DNA of 64,000 nt from Clostridiales bacterium Firm_04. Its GTDB lineage: Bacteria > Bacillota > Clostridia > Oscillospirales > Ruminococcaceae. The position numbers were made by a program, and so were the translations under genes. Below are positions 24,717-34,038 of this stretch, one piece after another. Position 1 is the first letter of the stretch. Every line of letters begins with the position of its first letter. The stretch spans positions 38,739 to 102,738 of the forward strand of contig LVAJ01000021.1 in assembly GCA_001603005.1 (NCBI GenBank). Reading direction: 5' to 3'. The notes beneath the pieces were generated by a model, which was given only the letters and a program-made list of their open reading frames with translations, did no database searches and was not told the DNA's origin.

Positions 24717-26327
24717 ATGACCGGATTTGTTCAGGCTGTTCTGCTGATTCTCGGGCTTTGCGGCATGATGGGCTCTGTCATATGGATCATCCGCCGCGGC
24801 AACAACAACCGCCTGACAAGGCTGTTCATCAGCTGTCAGTTTTCGATTGTACTCTGGCTGATCTCCGAGCTGCTCATTCTGTTTTCCGTCACAAAGCAGC
24901 AGTACTGGATCAGCTATTGCATCGGCAATGTCGGCATCAGCTGTTTTGCGCCGCTCTGGCTGATGCTTTCCTCTGTGTATACGGGATCCGGAAAGCGCGT
25001 GCACAAGCTCATGAATTTTCTGCCGCTGTTTGCGCTTGCCGCGGTGACCGTCGTGCTGACCAATCCGCTGCATCATCTTTACTACGCGGTGTTTGAGGCG
25101 GGATCTGTGCGCTACGGACCGCTGTTTTATGCGTTTCAGGTGCTCTACTATATCCTGATCCTGACCGGCATCTCGATCATCTGTTTCAAGCACCGGCGGG
25201 ATTCCGCGATGATCTCCAAGCAGTCCGTGCTGCTGATCCTGTCTGCGGCGATCCCGCTCGCGATCAATACGCTGACGCTGACCGGCATCCTGCGGGCGAC
25301 CGTTGCGCTGACGCCGCTGTTCTTCGGTGTCTCCAGCCTGCTCATCATCATTGCGCTCGGACGCTACGGTCTGCTCAATATCAACAGCATCGCGATTCGG
25401 GATACGGTCAGCAACATCGACAGCGGTGTCATGATCTTTGATATCAGCGGCATTCTGACCTACCGGAACAAGTACATCGACGGACTGCCGTTTCTCAGCG
25501 ATGTGCAGACCATGCAGCAGTTCCTTGACGCGCTGCATCATGCCGCAGGAAAGGATGTGCCGAAGACGTTTTCCTCTGCGGAGGTGCATGTCGGCGGCGA
25601 ATATTTCAGCATCCGGCGCTCGCTCAGTGCGAACCGGAACGGCGAAAAGGTCGCGAGCATTGTGACGATCAGCAATGTCACCGAATTTCACGAGCTCGCA
25701 GCCGCAGAGAAAAAGCTCAGCCTTGAACAGGAGCGCAACCGCATCGCGCAGGAAATGCACGATTCTGCCGGTCATACTTTTACGATGATCAGCTCGCTGG
25801 TGCGGCTGATGAAATATGAGACCGGACAGGCATCGCCTGATCTGCAAAAGCTGACAGAGAATATCTCCGCGATCGACGGACTTTCCCGCAGCGGCGTCAC
25901 GCAGCTGCGCTGCACGATCAACAATCTGCGCGATGACGAGTTCATGACGTCGGTCACGAGAGCCGTACAGACGGTCATTTCTGCGGTACGCAGCGTCAAA
26001 ATTGATCTCTGCGTGCAGGGTGAGGAGGATGAACGGTTCCGCTTCTGCATCCGCGAGATGTACGACAACTGCCGCGAGACCGTCACCAATGCACTGCGCT
26101 ATGCAGAGGCGGAGAGCATCAATATTATCCTGAAATTTCTTGCCGACCGTGTTGAGATGTACATTCTCGATGACGGCAGGGGATGTGAAAATATCACGGA
26201 ACAAAACGGACTGCGCGGGATCCGCGAACGGACGGAGGCGCTCGGCGGGACGGTCAGGTTCATGTCGGCTGCCGGCGAGGGCTTCCAGACCGTGATCCGC
26301 GTTCCGGTAAAGGAGGCAGAAGAATGA
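24717..26327 (+). CDS. Sensor histidine kinase with N-terminal 7TM region
   Basis: 536 residues. About seven hydrophobic segments in residues 1-~225 form a 7TM-type sensor region. A short PAS-like or linker part follows, then HisKA_3 dimerisation with the phospho-acceptor His in ERNRIAQEMHDSAGHTF, and a HATPase domain with DDGRGCENI and GLRGIRERTEALGG. This is the NarX/LiaS/DesK-like class that pairs with LuxR-type regulators. The signal is unknown; 7TM-kinases often sense small extracellular or membrane ligands. The start is the ATG with ideally placed AAAGGAGGTG; an upstream in-frame TTG has no such signal. It overlaps its regulator gene by 4 nt. Confidence 0.9.
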   Translation: MTGFVQAVLLILGLCGMMGSVIWIIRRGNNNRLTRLFISCQFSIVLWLISELLILFSVTKQQYWISYCIGNVGISCFAPLWLMLSSVYTGSGKRVHKLMNFLPLFALAAVTVVLTNPLHHLYYAVFEAGSVRYGPLFYAFQVLYYILILTGISIICFKHRRDSAMISKQSVLLILSAAIPLAINTLTLTGILRATVALTPLFFGVSSLLIIIALGRYGLLNINSIAIRDTVSNIDSGVMIFDISGILTYRNKYIDGLPFLSDVQTMQQFLDALHHAAGKDVPKTFSSAEVHVGGEYFSIRRSLSANRNGEKVASIVTISNVTEFHELAAAEKKLSLEQERNRIAQEMHDSAGHTFTMISSLVRLMKYETGQASPDLQKLTENISAIDGLSRSGVTQLRCTINNLRDDEFMTSVTRAVQTVISAVRSVKIDLCVQGEEDERFRFCIREMYDNCRETVTNALRYAEAESINIILKFLADRVEMYILDDGRGCENITEQNGLRGIRERTEALGGTVRFMSAAGEGFQTVIRVPVKEAEE

Positions 26328-26950
26328 TCCGGGTTATCATTGCGGACGATGTGCAGATCCTGCGCGCAGGACTGAAAGCAGTGCTTGCCGAGGACAGTGA
26401 GATCGAGGTCGTCGGCGAGGCGTCGAACGGCATGGAAGCCTATGAGATGAGCGTCCGGCTGAAACCGGATGTAGTGCTCATGGACATGCGGATGCCGGAG
26501 CATGACGGCGGCTACGGCACGCGCAGGATCAAGGATACGCTGCCGCAGGTCAAGGTGCTTGTGCTGACGACATTTGACGACAAGGAGACCGTTGACAGGG
26601 CGATCTCCAGCGGCGCGGACGGCTATATTCTGAAAGAAATGGATAACAGCCAGATCCTCAATTCGATCCGTGCGGTCGCGGGCGGGATCAATGTGTTCTG
26701 CGACAATGTGTTCCGCTCGATCAAAAAGGATGTTGTGCTCCAGCAGGACGCCGCAAACTTTGACCTGACTGCGCGCGATACCGATATTCTGCGGCTGATC
26801 TGTGACGGCGCCGACAATAAGGAGATCGCGGCAAAGCTGTTTCTTGCAGAGGGCACAGTGCGCAACAGCATCTCGCGTCTGCTGGAAAAGCTCAATCTGA
26901 AAGACCGCACGCAGCTTGCGGTATTTGCGCTCAAAAATAACATTGTGTGA
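26324..26950 (+). CDS. NarL/LuxR-family response regulator
   Basis: 208 residues. Receiver domain 1-~120 with acidic pocket Asp8/Asp9, phospho-acceptor Asp54 in VLMDMRMPEHDGG, Thr82 region and Lys in YILKEMD. C-terminal LuxR-type helix-turn-helix (~145-208; LTARDTDILRLICDGADNKE and the recognition helix around EGTVRNSISRLLEKL). Partner of the kinase whose stop its start overlaps (ATGA). Target genes are not evident here; the next gene is convergent. A terminator follows within 20 nt, so the operon has two genes only. Confidence 0.92.
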   Translation: MIRVIIADDVQILRAGLKAVLAEDSEIEVVGEASNGMEAYEMSVRLKPDVVLMDMRMPEHDGGYGTRRIKDTLPQVKVLVLTTFDDKETVDRAISSGADGYILKEMDNSQILNSIRAVAGGINVFCDNVFRSIKKDVVLQQDAANFDLTARDTDILRLICDGADNKEIAAKLFLAEGTVRNSISRLLEKLNLKDRTQLAVFALKNNIV

Positions 26951-26965
26951 TGATGAAAAAACGTG

Positions 26966-26999
26966 CGCCGCCTGCATGCCGCAGACGGCGTTTGTTTTA
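26966..26999 (+). terminator. Terminator of the NarL-type two-component operon
   Basis: CGCCG / CGGCG stem enclosing a second partial dyad, then TTTGTTTT. It ends at the stop of the convergent gene. Confidence 0.75.
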
Positions 27000-28439
27000 T
27001 CCGGAGACCGGCGCGACCGTATACTGCTTCATGCCGCCGTGTCCGCCGAAGATCTGCCATGTACCGGCGCCGAGCCGTGCAAAGAGCGCCTGCCGCTCCT
27101 GTGCGCAGCGCGTCTTGTCGGTATCGACCGAGGTCATCAGGATCGGCGCATAGCGGTTATACTGCGCCTGCTGTGCAGTCATGTCTTTCATGTTGACAAA
27201 GATATCGCCCGTGAATGCGATATGATGCGCAAAGTCGATCAGCACGGATTCGCCGGCAAGATGCCCGCCGCTGCCCTCATAGAGTTCAAAGTGCAGCTCC
27301 CCGAAATCGAAGAAGCCGGTCTGCTCGATCAGCTGCCGGATCTCGCGTTTTTCGCCGACCACGATGATCTGTTCCGCTCTGACCGGCGCATAGGAAGTCA
27401 GCAGCTTGCAGATGCGGACATAGGGCTTGTGCAGCGGATTTTTCTCGCGGAAGCCGTCCTCGCCGCGGCTCTCTGCGCGCAGGCATTCCGCGCTTTTCGC
27501 ACTCGCATAGACCGTATCGAACAGCGGGAGCAGCCCGCCGTGATCCACATCCGCATGCGTCAGAAAGCATTTCTTTTGAATGCGGTCGAATGCCGGAATC
27601 AGATTCCGGAAAATGCCGAGCATTTCGGCTTGATAGCAGGCATAGCCCGTGTCGATGAACAGATAATCCCCGCCGCTCCGGATGATCGCGGTATTGCTCC
27701 CGCAGGGCGGTTCGATCAGCGTAACATCTGTGTTTTCGGTGATCCGGTGCGCGGTGATCCGCGGCGTGAAATTCGTTCCTCTCGAAGCGGCAAGCAGCTC
27801 GGCAAACCGGCTGATGCTGTCAAAGGTGCGGTAGGGGGAAACGCCGGATTCATCGAGGATCTGCATGGCAAGATTCGCATTGACGATCAGTTCATTTTTT
27901 GCTTCATCCGAAATATCCATTGCAGATGAAAGCTCGCCGGCGAAGGTGTTGTAGAAGAAGCTGTTGTCGAAGATCTGGTCGGCATGGTTGTAGTCGATCA
28001 CGCGGACGCTGCACAGCTTTCTCGCCTCATCCAGAAAGGTGTTGATCTTCTCCGGATCATCCGAGATCAGTCCCATTTTGAACAGCTGATAGGGCGTACC
28101 GTTTTCCTGCGAACTGATATAGGAAATGTTAAAACTGTGCGCGGAGATCAGTTCCAGAACGGCGGTCACGCTGCCGGGTTCATCCTTCAGCCGGAACTCC
28201 AGCAGCACGACGCTGCGGTTATCCTTTCCGCAGGGCAGATACCCGATCGCAGAGAGCTCCTGCGTTGCTTTTTCAAGCTGCTGCGCAGTTCCCTCAGCGT
28301 CAATGAACAGCATATGGGAATCCACCGCCTTGTTATAGCTGACCCTGGTAATGTTGATGCCGAGCGCCGCAAAGCACCGGCTTGCTTTGAGAAATGCGCC
28401 GATATGGTTCGGCATGTTCGTGACAAAGGTCTTGTTCAT
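26997..28439 (-). CDS. ACT-ACT-metallo-beta-lactamase fold protein
   Basis: 480 residues. Residues 1-~70 and ~80-155 are two ACT-type ligand domains (PNHIGAFLKASRCFAALGIN; LLEFRLKDEPGSVTAVLELI), the kind that bind amino acids. Residues ~230-480 are a metallo-beta-lactamase fold with the metal motif THADVDHGG and downstream His in GGSGGHLAGES and GGHGGMK. Expected to be a cytoplasmic metal hydrolase whose activity may be set by an amino acid; the reaction is unknown. A T-box riboswitch directly upstream ties its expression to an uncharged tRNA, consistent with an amino-acid role. The start MNKTFVT follows AAAGGAGAAGCAGT, immediately after the T-box terminator; a longer frame would begin inside the riboswitch. 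Confidence 0.82.
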   Translation of the reverse strand: MNKTFVTNMPNHIGAFLKASRCFAALGINITRVSYNKAVDSHMLFIDAEGTAQQLEKATQELSAIGYLPCGKDNRSVVLLEFRLKDEPGSVTAVLELISAHSFNISYISSQENGTPYQLFKMGLISDDPEKINTFLDEARKLCSVRVIDYNHADQIFDNSFFYNTFAGELSSAMDISDEAKNELIVNANLAMQILDESGVSPYRTFDSISRFAELLAASRGTNFTPRITAHRITENTDVTLIEPPCGSNTAIIRSGGDYLFIDTGYACYQAEMLGIFRNLIPAFDRIQKKCFLTHADVDHGGLLPLFDTVYASAKSAECLRAESRGEDGFREKNPLHKPYVRICKLLTSYAPVRAEQIIVVGEKREIRQLIEQTGFFDFGELHFELYEGSGGHLAGESVLIDFAHHIAFTGDIFVNMKDMTAQQAQYNRYAPILMTSVDTDKTRCAQERQALFARLGAGTWQIFGGHGGMKQYTVAPVSG

Positions 28440-28464
28440 ACTGCTTCTCCTTTGCAAAAAAATA

Positions 28465-28732
28465 AAAAAGCCCGCCCCAAAGATGATCTTTGAGACGAGC
28501 ATTTTCAGCAAATACCCGCGGTACCACTCAAATTGTGCTGCTGCTGCACAGCACCGCTCCGGACTCCGGCAAGTCCTGTTCCTTGACGCAGACTCACGGG
28601 AGCGCTTACTGATCGGTTCGGCACTCCGGCTCAGAAGGGATACAGCGCATTGCTTGTCACCGGCTCACACCAGCCGCCGGCTCTCTGCGGACATTGGCGA
28701 TACGCTGCCTGTCTTCCTCACAGCTTTATGGT
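28465..28732 (-). promoter_or_regulatory. T-box riboswitch
   Basis: On the minus strand the conserved T-box sequence GAGTGGTACCGCGGG lies at about 28514-28528. It is followed by a strong terminator (28470-28500: GCTCGTCTCAAAGA / TCTTTGGGGCGGGC, then TTTTTTATTTTTTT). Upstream, about 28590-28730, is a Stem I-like region with paired CAGCGTAT / ATGCGCTG arms. The best candidate specifier is TTC (Phe) directly before TGAGCC near 28633; ATC (Ile) slightly upstream is a weaker alternative. It should let the downstream gene be read when the cognate tRNA is uncharged. Confidence 0.88.
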
Positions 28733-28736
28733 TGTG

Positions 28737-28765
28737 ATTATAGCACACGGATCCTTTTTTGTCAA
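28737..28765 (-). promoter_or_regulatory. Promoter of the T-box transcript
   Basis: Minus strand TTGACA, 17-bp spacer, TATAAT: full consensus in both boxes. Confidence 0.9.
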
Positions 28766-28910
28766 GCATTTTTTAGAAAGTTTACAGGACAATTTGTTAT
28801 GCAGCGCCGGAGAAATGCTGTATCTTTTTCCGGTTGATATGGGATAACAGAGAAATTGAAGACTGATAAAGCGGCAATTCTTAAATTTTGCACATTTTTG
28901 ATAAAAACGC

Positions 28911-28939
28911 TTGCATTATCGGGAAAAGTGTGGTAATAT
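28911..28939 (+). promoter_or_regulatory. Promoter of the subtilisin gene
   Basis: TTGCAT, 17-bp spacer, TAATAT. Predicts a leader of about 165 nt containing the nested stem structure at 28985-29074. Confidence 0.65.
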
Positions 28940-28984
28940 AAAATCATCGCATTGATGAATTGTTTTGGGGACAGAAGGTGCATG

Positions 28985-29074
28985 ATCCGGATTCGGGACA
29001 GCGCAGACCGGTAGAAACCGGCGGACAGATACAGACTCCGCTGCGAACCCTTCCGGCACGGCGTTTATCCGGAT
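28985..29074 (+). ncRNA. Candidate structured 5' leader RNA
   Basis: Nested complementary segments in one orientation: ATCCGGAT (28985-28992) with ATCCGGAT (29067-29074), GGG (28995-28997) with CCC (29048-29050), CGCAG (29002-29006) with CTGCG (29041-29045), and an inner hairpin CCGGT-agaa-ACCGG (29008-29021). It lies between promoter and start codon of the secreted protease. It does not match the riboswitch consensus sequences I know. Whether it is regulatory is not established. Confidence 0.45.
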
Positions 29075-29111
29075 CACTGCACAGCGTTATTTGAGAAAGG
29101 ATTGGTCAAAA

Positions 29112-32100
29112 ATGAAACATCGCATTCTCAGCAAAGCATTCTGTCTCACAGCATCCGCAGTTTTGTCATGGTCTGTTATCGGCGGATCAGGCATGCTGCA
29201 GATCGCTGCAGCAGAGGGATCGCAGAACGTGTCCGCAGCACAGACGGTTCTGCATTCCGACAGCACGGAGACCGTTTCCGTCATTGTCAAGGTCGCAGGC
29301 GACGCTGTAATGGCGCAGCCCGAAGCAGCGGGAGCGGGAACCGGTTATCTCGATACCGAACAGGCAGCGCAGCAGGCAGAACAATGTGCGGCTTTGCAGC
29401 AGTCCGTGCAGGACAGCATCCGGCAGTTTTATCCGGATCTGCAGGTCGGGTTCCGCTACAATACGCTTTTTAACGGTTTCAGCTGCAAACTGCCCGAAAA
29501 CCTGATCGAGCGCGTTGCGGCGCTTCCGGATGTTCTGGGCGTCACGCTTTCGGAGAATATCAGCTTGCCGCAGATGAACCGCGCTGCCGCACTCAGCGGC
29601 TTTCCTGCCTATTTTGACCGCACCGGCTGTTCCGGCGAGGGACAGGTGATCGCAGTCATAGACTCGGAGCTGGATACGACGCATCCGATGTTTGCGGCGC
29701 TTGCAGACGACATTGATACCGCGGTCAGCAAAGATGACATTGCAGATGTCATCGACAGCGGCACGCTGCATGTCAACGCTGATCCGGACCGCGCGTATCT
29801 CAGCAGCAAGCTGCCTTTTGTCATGAACTATGCCGATCCGGATGCGCCCTATGACGGCATCTCGGATGCGATGGGCTATCATGGTACGCATGTCAGCGGC
29901 ATCGCTGCCGGAAATGCGATCACGGATTATGACGGTACGGAGATCTGCGGCATTGCAAAGGACGCACAGCTGATGTTTTTCGGTGTCAGCAGCGGCGGTT
30001 ACGCCATCAGCGGTGATGCAGGACTTGCAGCGCTGGAGGATGCCGTCAGGCTGCATGCCGACGTCATTAACATGAGCTGGGGCGCCGACAAAAGGGAATA
30101 CTGGGGCGCAAATCCCATGTCAGAAGCGATCGCCGCCGCCGACCGTGCCGGCGTGGTCGTCTGCAATTCCGCCGGAAATGCCGACAACGGTGTCTACTCA
30201 TGGGGCAAACAGGCGATTCCGGATAATCCCGATACCGGCATGATCTGCGACAAGGCAGAGCTCGGTTCGCCGGTCATGCTCGTTGCTTCCGCGGACAATA
30301 CCGGCATGACGGAGAGCGGCATGTTTCTGTTTGAAGGCGAACAGATCGTGCTCATGCCGATGATGGACACGTTCGGCACGCTCAGCTATCTTTCCGACCG
30401 TCTGGAGCCGGGTGAGTATGCATATGCAGACTGCGGAGAAGGAAAGGCAAGCGATTTTGCCGATGTGCAGGAGCTTTCGGGCATGATCGCGCTCGTGCAG
30501 CGTACCGACCGTCCGGCATCTGAAATCGCGCAGCGCGCAGCAGATTTGGGCGCCTGCGGTCTGATCCTGATCGACAAGGAAAATCCGGACGGACTGGAAT
30601 ATATCAATACCAATTCTGATTTTGTCATCGGCGCGATCTCGTATCAGGACGGTCAGGCAATGCGCGAAGCGGAAAAGAAAGTCCTGACGGTCACCGGTGA
30701 AAAGGTCATGCACGAGCTGCCGAAAAGCGTCAGCTCCTATACCTCGTGGGGCGTGAAATACTCTCTGGATCTTCGCCCTGATATCATGGGCATCGGCGGA
30801 CGCGTGCGCTCTGCTGCCTATGGAAACGGCACGCAGATCATGTCCGGCACATCCATGGCTTCGCCTTATGTTGCGGGCTGTACGGCAGTGCTCCGCGAAT
30901 ATCTCGAAAAGCAGAACCTCGGGCTTACCGGCGCGGAATATGCAGCCTATGTTCGCAGACTGCTGATGAATACGGCAGAGCCCTATGAGGAGGACGGCGT
31001 CTTTGTCACCCCCAGACGGCAGGGCGCCGGACTGGTCGCGCTTGACAAGGCGATTTCTGCAAAGGTGCTGATGAGCGGGGAAAGCGGCGATGCGAAGATC
31101 AATCTGTTTGACAAGATCGGCGACAGCTTCCGCTTTGATCTCACGCTCACCAATTACAGCAGCGAGGATGTGACCTTCGGGCAGGCAGATGTCCGCCTGA
31201 CAACGGACGGCACATATTATGACACCACGGAAGAATGCGACATGCTTTCCGGACAGCAGAAGCTGAACTGCACGACGGATCTCAGCGGACCGGTCACGGT
31301 TGCAGCGGGCGAAACGAAGCAGGTGACCGTCCGTGTCAGTCTGGATGCAAAGCAGTGCCGTCAGCTTGAGAAAACATTCCATTACGGTTTCTTTACAGAG
31401 GGCTATGTGATGCTTTCCGGTGCAGAGAACAGCGCGGATATTTCGATCCCGATGCTTGGCTTTCACGGCGACTGGGCGCAGATCCCGATCGTGGATCCGG
31501 ATCAGGACTGCTGCCTGATCCAGCTCGGCGGCAATCAGGATGCGTTCCCTGTCTCTTTGATCAGAAGGGGACAGCTCTACAAGCAGATTTTGGAGCATGT
31601 TCCGCTCAGTGTCGTCAATGATCCGCGGATGACGGAAGGTTTGAAGGAATTTATCTTTGCAGATGAATACGCAACACCGGCGGAGAAAAAACAGCTGAAC
31701 TGCTATCCGAATGAATGCTGGATCTCACCGAATAACGACAGCATTGCAGACAGCGTTACGAGTTATAATTATTGGGGATACAGACGGGATCAGGCGGACT
31801 ATGAGACCGTGCTGACCGATGCGGACGGGAATGAACTGTTCCGCGGGCAGGGTGCGCTGAATAGAATCATTGATTTCAGGGAGCTGAAAGAAGCAGATTA
31901 CGACTGCACGATCAGCAGATGGATCGACTATCCCGGCTCCAAGGAGCATCCGCAGATCACGAAAACAAAGATCCATATTGACAAAACTGCCCCGAAGGTG
32001 CAATATGAAACCGTGACAGAAAACGGCAGGACCTATCTGAACATTCAGGCGTCGGATGAGCGGCAGCTGCAGGGCATCGCCGTCATCGGGATCGGTGCCG

Positions 32101-33947
32101 GCGGAGAAGCAGGCGTGTATCAGCCGGGCGGAGAGAAGCAGCTGGTCGAACAGATCAATTTTGCGGCGATTCTCTGTATGAGTGCGAACAGCTCCCTTGG
32201 AACCGCGGGTTCCGGATATGAAAATGCAGATAAGCTGCCCTATGTCCTTCGGTCGCTTGCAAATTATACGCGGAGAGAAGAAGGGGCGAGCTTCAATTTT
32301 GCAGATGTTCTTTCACCGGAACCGGATGCGGACGGCGTCTGGAATGTCAAATATGACGTGACGGATCTGAAAAACTATTCGTTTACGGTCATGGACGAGG
32401 CATATAACTATGTTGAGATCCGTTCGACGGATAACACCGCCGAAGATTTTGTCGGAAGAACCGGATACTGGGTTGACCTGAAAAACGGTCTCTACCAGTT
32501 CATCGGGAATCATCAGATCCGGTATACGGACTACTGGGACGGCTCCGTGACGGATTACAGCTATATCGCAGAAGGCGACAGACTGGTGCTCATTTCCGGC
32601 GAAAAGAAGAAGGAATACAGCGTCTGGTATCTCTCCGATTACTGCTATCAGCTGAGGGATCCGGAAAGCGGCAGCGTGCGTGAGGTTTACGATGAATCCA
32701 TACTGTATCCGAAGCTCTCTGAAACGAAACTGGTTCCTGCAAATGATGTTTTGAAGGCTGCCGCGGAAGAAGGTGCGGCATACTGGGGCGCAGAGGCGCA
32801 GCTGAGTGAAGTCAATCTTTACAATGGCGAACTCGACATCATCATGGAATATGACACCGGATCCGGACACAAGATTCAGGAAAGGCTTTACGTGAATCTT
32901 CGTACCGGCGTCGCAAACACCGCCTGTTTTGATTATCTCGACGGTGAAATTGTGAATACCGATAACCGCATAGTCGAGCTTTGTCAGCAGTATCTTGCGA
33001 AGATTCCGGCAGGACTCTACTCTCTGACCGGATTTGCATCCGCAATGCTGTTTCACGATGACGGAAAGACCGGCATGATCCTGTATAACGGCTACGGTGA
33101 GATCCTTGCATACAAGGATACGCCGTTCACCTATACGCTCAGTGAAAACGGCGATTTCACGATCAGCTATTCCGACAAGACGCTGCAGGGCAGAGTGATG
33201 CGTGCGCTGGAAACAACAGACGATATCCGGATCAGATTTGAATATCAGGACGGCATGCGTTTTTCTTCATGGGTGCTGTCGAAGTACGCGGATGATCCGG
33301 AACTGCTCAAGAACCTGCGTTCATCCGACGAGATCGTCGCGCTTGTAACCGCATATATTGACGCGTCTGCGGGCGAGAGCAGTACGCAGGATACGGGGCG
33401 CCCCGAGCTTTACGACACTTTGCGGTACGGCAGAAGGATCGGGGATAACTATTACCGCTATCTGCTCGAAATTGATCCGCTGACGCTGGACTTTACAGAC
33501 GGCGAGGGCAATCACGGCAATCTGCTGCATCCGCCGGTCATGCCAGCGAATGCCGCGTATACGCTGCCGGAGCTCGGTCAGCGCGCGCTGGAAGCATTCG
33601 GCAAGGATGATCCGATGGTTCATAAGGTCATTCCGTTCCTGCTGTCGGACGGCAGGGCAATGGTGATCATTCAGGACGATTTGCAGAATACGATCGGAAA
33701 GTATTTTGCGGATCCGGTGACCGGCAGCGTTACGCTGGTACACCGGCTGAAGCGCGGCGACGTCAACTGCGACAGCTTTGTGGATGTCTCCGATGCGGTT
33801 CTGCTCGCAAGGCTGCTTGTCGAGGATCCGGATGCAAAGATCTTGGATGCAGGCTTGCTCGGTGCGGACTGCAATGAGGACCGCAATGTCACGACGGACG
33901 ATCTGACGTTCCTGCTGCAGGTGATCGCAAGAATCATCACATTCTGA
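29112..33947 (+). CDS. Secreted S8 subtilisin-family protease with C-terminal dockerin
   Basis: 1611 residues. Signal peptide 1-~34 (ending IAAAEG), an inhibitor/prodomain (~50-150), then the S8 domain: Asp184 in AVIDSELD, His257 in YHGTHVSG, Ser581 in SGTSMASPYVAG. A protease-associated insert (~455-505, MIALVQRTDRPASE) separates His and Ser, as in lactocepin/C5a-peptidase enzymes. Long beta-rich regions follow, ending in a dockerin (~1550-1611) with two Ca-binding-like repeats (GDVNCDSFVDVSDAVLLARL; ADCNEDRNVTTDDLTFLL). The dockerin suggests attachment to a cohesin-bearing surface scaffold, so a cell-bound protease is inferred. The start ATG has AAAGGA 11-12 nt upstream; an earlier in-frame TTG is less likely. 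The terminator is shared with the convergent gene. Confidence 0.9.
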   Translation: MKHRILSKAFCLTASAVLSWSVIGGSGMLQIAAAEGSQNVSAAQTVLHSDSTETVSVIVKVAGDAVMAQPEAAGAGTGYLDTEQAAQQAEQCAALQQSVQDSIRQFYPDLQVGFRYNTLFNGFSCKLPENLIERVAALPDVLGVTLSENISLPQMNRAAALSGFPAYFDRTGCSGEGQVIAVIDSELDTTHPMFAALADDIDTAVSKDDIADVIDSGTLHVNADPDRAYLSSKLPFVMNYADPDAPYDGISDAMGYHGTHVSGIAAGNAITDYDGTEICGIAKDAQLMFFGVSSGGYAISGDAGLAALEDAVRLHADVINMSWGADKREYWGANPMSEAIAAADRAGVVVCNSAGNADNGVYSWGKQAIPDNPDTGMICDKAELGSPVMLVASADNTGMTESGMFLFEGEQIVLMPMMDTFGTLSYLSDRLEPGEYAYADCGEGKASDFADVQELSGMIALVQRTDRPASEIAQRAADLGACGLILIDKENPDGLEYINTNSDFVIGAISYQDGQAMREAEKKVLTVTGEKVMHELPKSVSSYTSWGVKYSLDLRPDIMGIGGRVRSAAYGNGTQIMSGTSMASPYVAGCTAVLREYLEKQNLGLTGAEYAAYVRRLLMNTAEPYEEDGVFVTPRRQGAGLVALDKAISAKVLMSGESGDAKINLFDKIGDSFRFDLTLTNYSSEDVTFGQADVRLTTDGTYYDTTEECDMLSGQQKLNCTTDLSGPVTVAAGETKQVTVRVSLDAKQCRQLEKTFHYGFFTEGYVMLSGAENSADISIPMLGFHGDWAQIPIVDPDQDCCLIQLGGNQDAFPVSLIRRGQLYKQILEHVPLSVVNDPRMTEGLKEFIFADEYATPAEKKQLNCYPNECWISPNNDSIADSVTSYNYWGYRRDQADYETVLTDADGNELFRGQGALNRIIDFRELKEADYDCTISRWIDYPGSKEHPQITKTKIHIDKTAPKVQYETVTENGRTYLNIQASDERQLQGIAVIGIGAGGEAGVYQPGGEKQLVEQINFAAILCMSANSSLGTAGSGYENADKLPYVLRSLANYTRREEGASFNFADVLSPEPDADGVWNVKYDVTDLKNYSFTVMDEAYNYVEIRSTDNTAEDFVGRTGYWVDLKNGLYQFIGNHQIRYTDYWDGSVTDYSYIAEGDRLVLISGEKKKEYSVWYLSDYCYQLRDPESGSVREVYDESILYPKLSETKLVPANDVLKAAAEEGAAYWGAEAQLSEVNLYNGELDIIMEYDTGSGHKIQERLYVNLRTGVANTACFDYLDGEIVNTDNRIVELCQQYLAKIPAGLYSLTGFASAMLFHDDGKTGMILYNGYGEILAYKDTPFTYTLSENGDFTISYSDKTLQGRVMRALETTDDIRIRFEYQDGMRFSSWVLSKYADDPELLKNLRSSDEIVALVTAYIDASAGESSTQDTGRPELYDTLRYGRRIGDNYYRYLLEIDPLTLDFTDGEGNHGNLLHPPVMPANAAYTLPELGQRALEAFGKDDPMVHKVIPFLLSDGRAMVIIQDDLQNTIGKYFADPVTGSVTLVHRLKRGDVNCDSFVDVSDAVLLARLLVEDPDAKILDAGLLGADCNEDRNVTTDDLTFLLQVIARIITF

Positions 33948-33982
33948 TTTTGCAGAAATCAGATCTCTTTTGCAAAAAAGAA

Positions 33983-34022
33983 ATCCCTCAGAGCATTTTC
34001 GGGTGCTCTGAGGGATCATTTT
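33983..34022. terminator. Bidirectional terminator
   Basis: A perfect 13-bp stem (ATCCCTCAGAGCA / TGCTCTGAGGGAT) with an 8-nt loop, T-rich on both outer sides, between two convergent dockerin genes. Confidence 0.9.
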
Positions 34023-34038
34023 TATGCGGATTCTGCGG

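Noticed and set aside
28985..29074. Reading the protease leader as a c-di-GMP riboswitch
   Set aside because: The conserved core sequences of class I and class II c-di-GMP riboswitches are not present.
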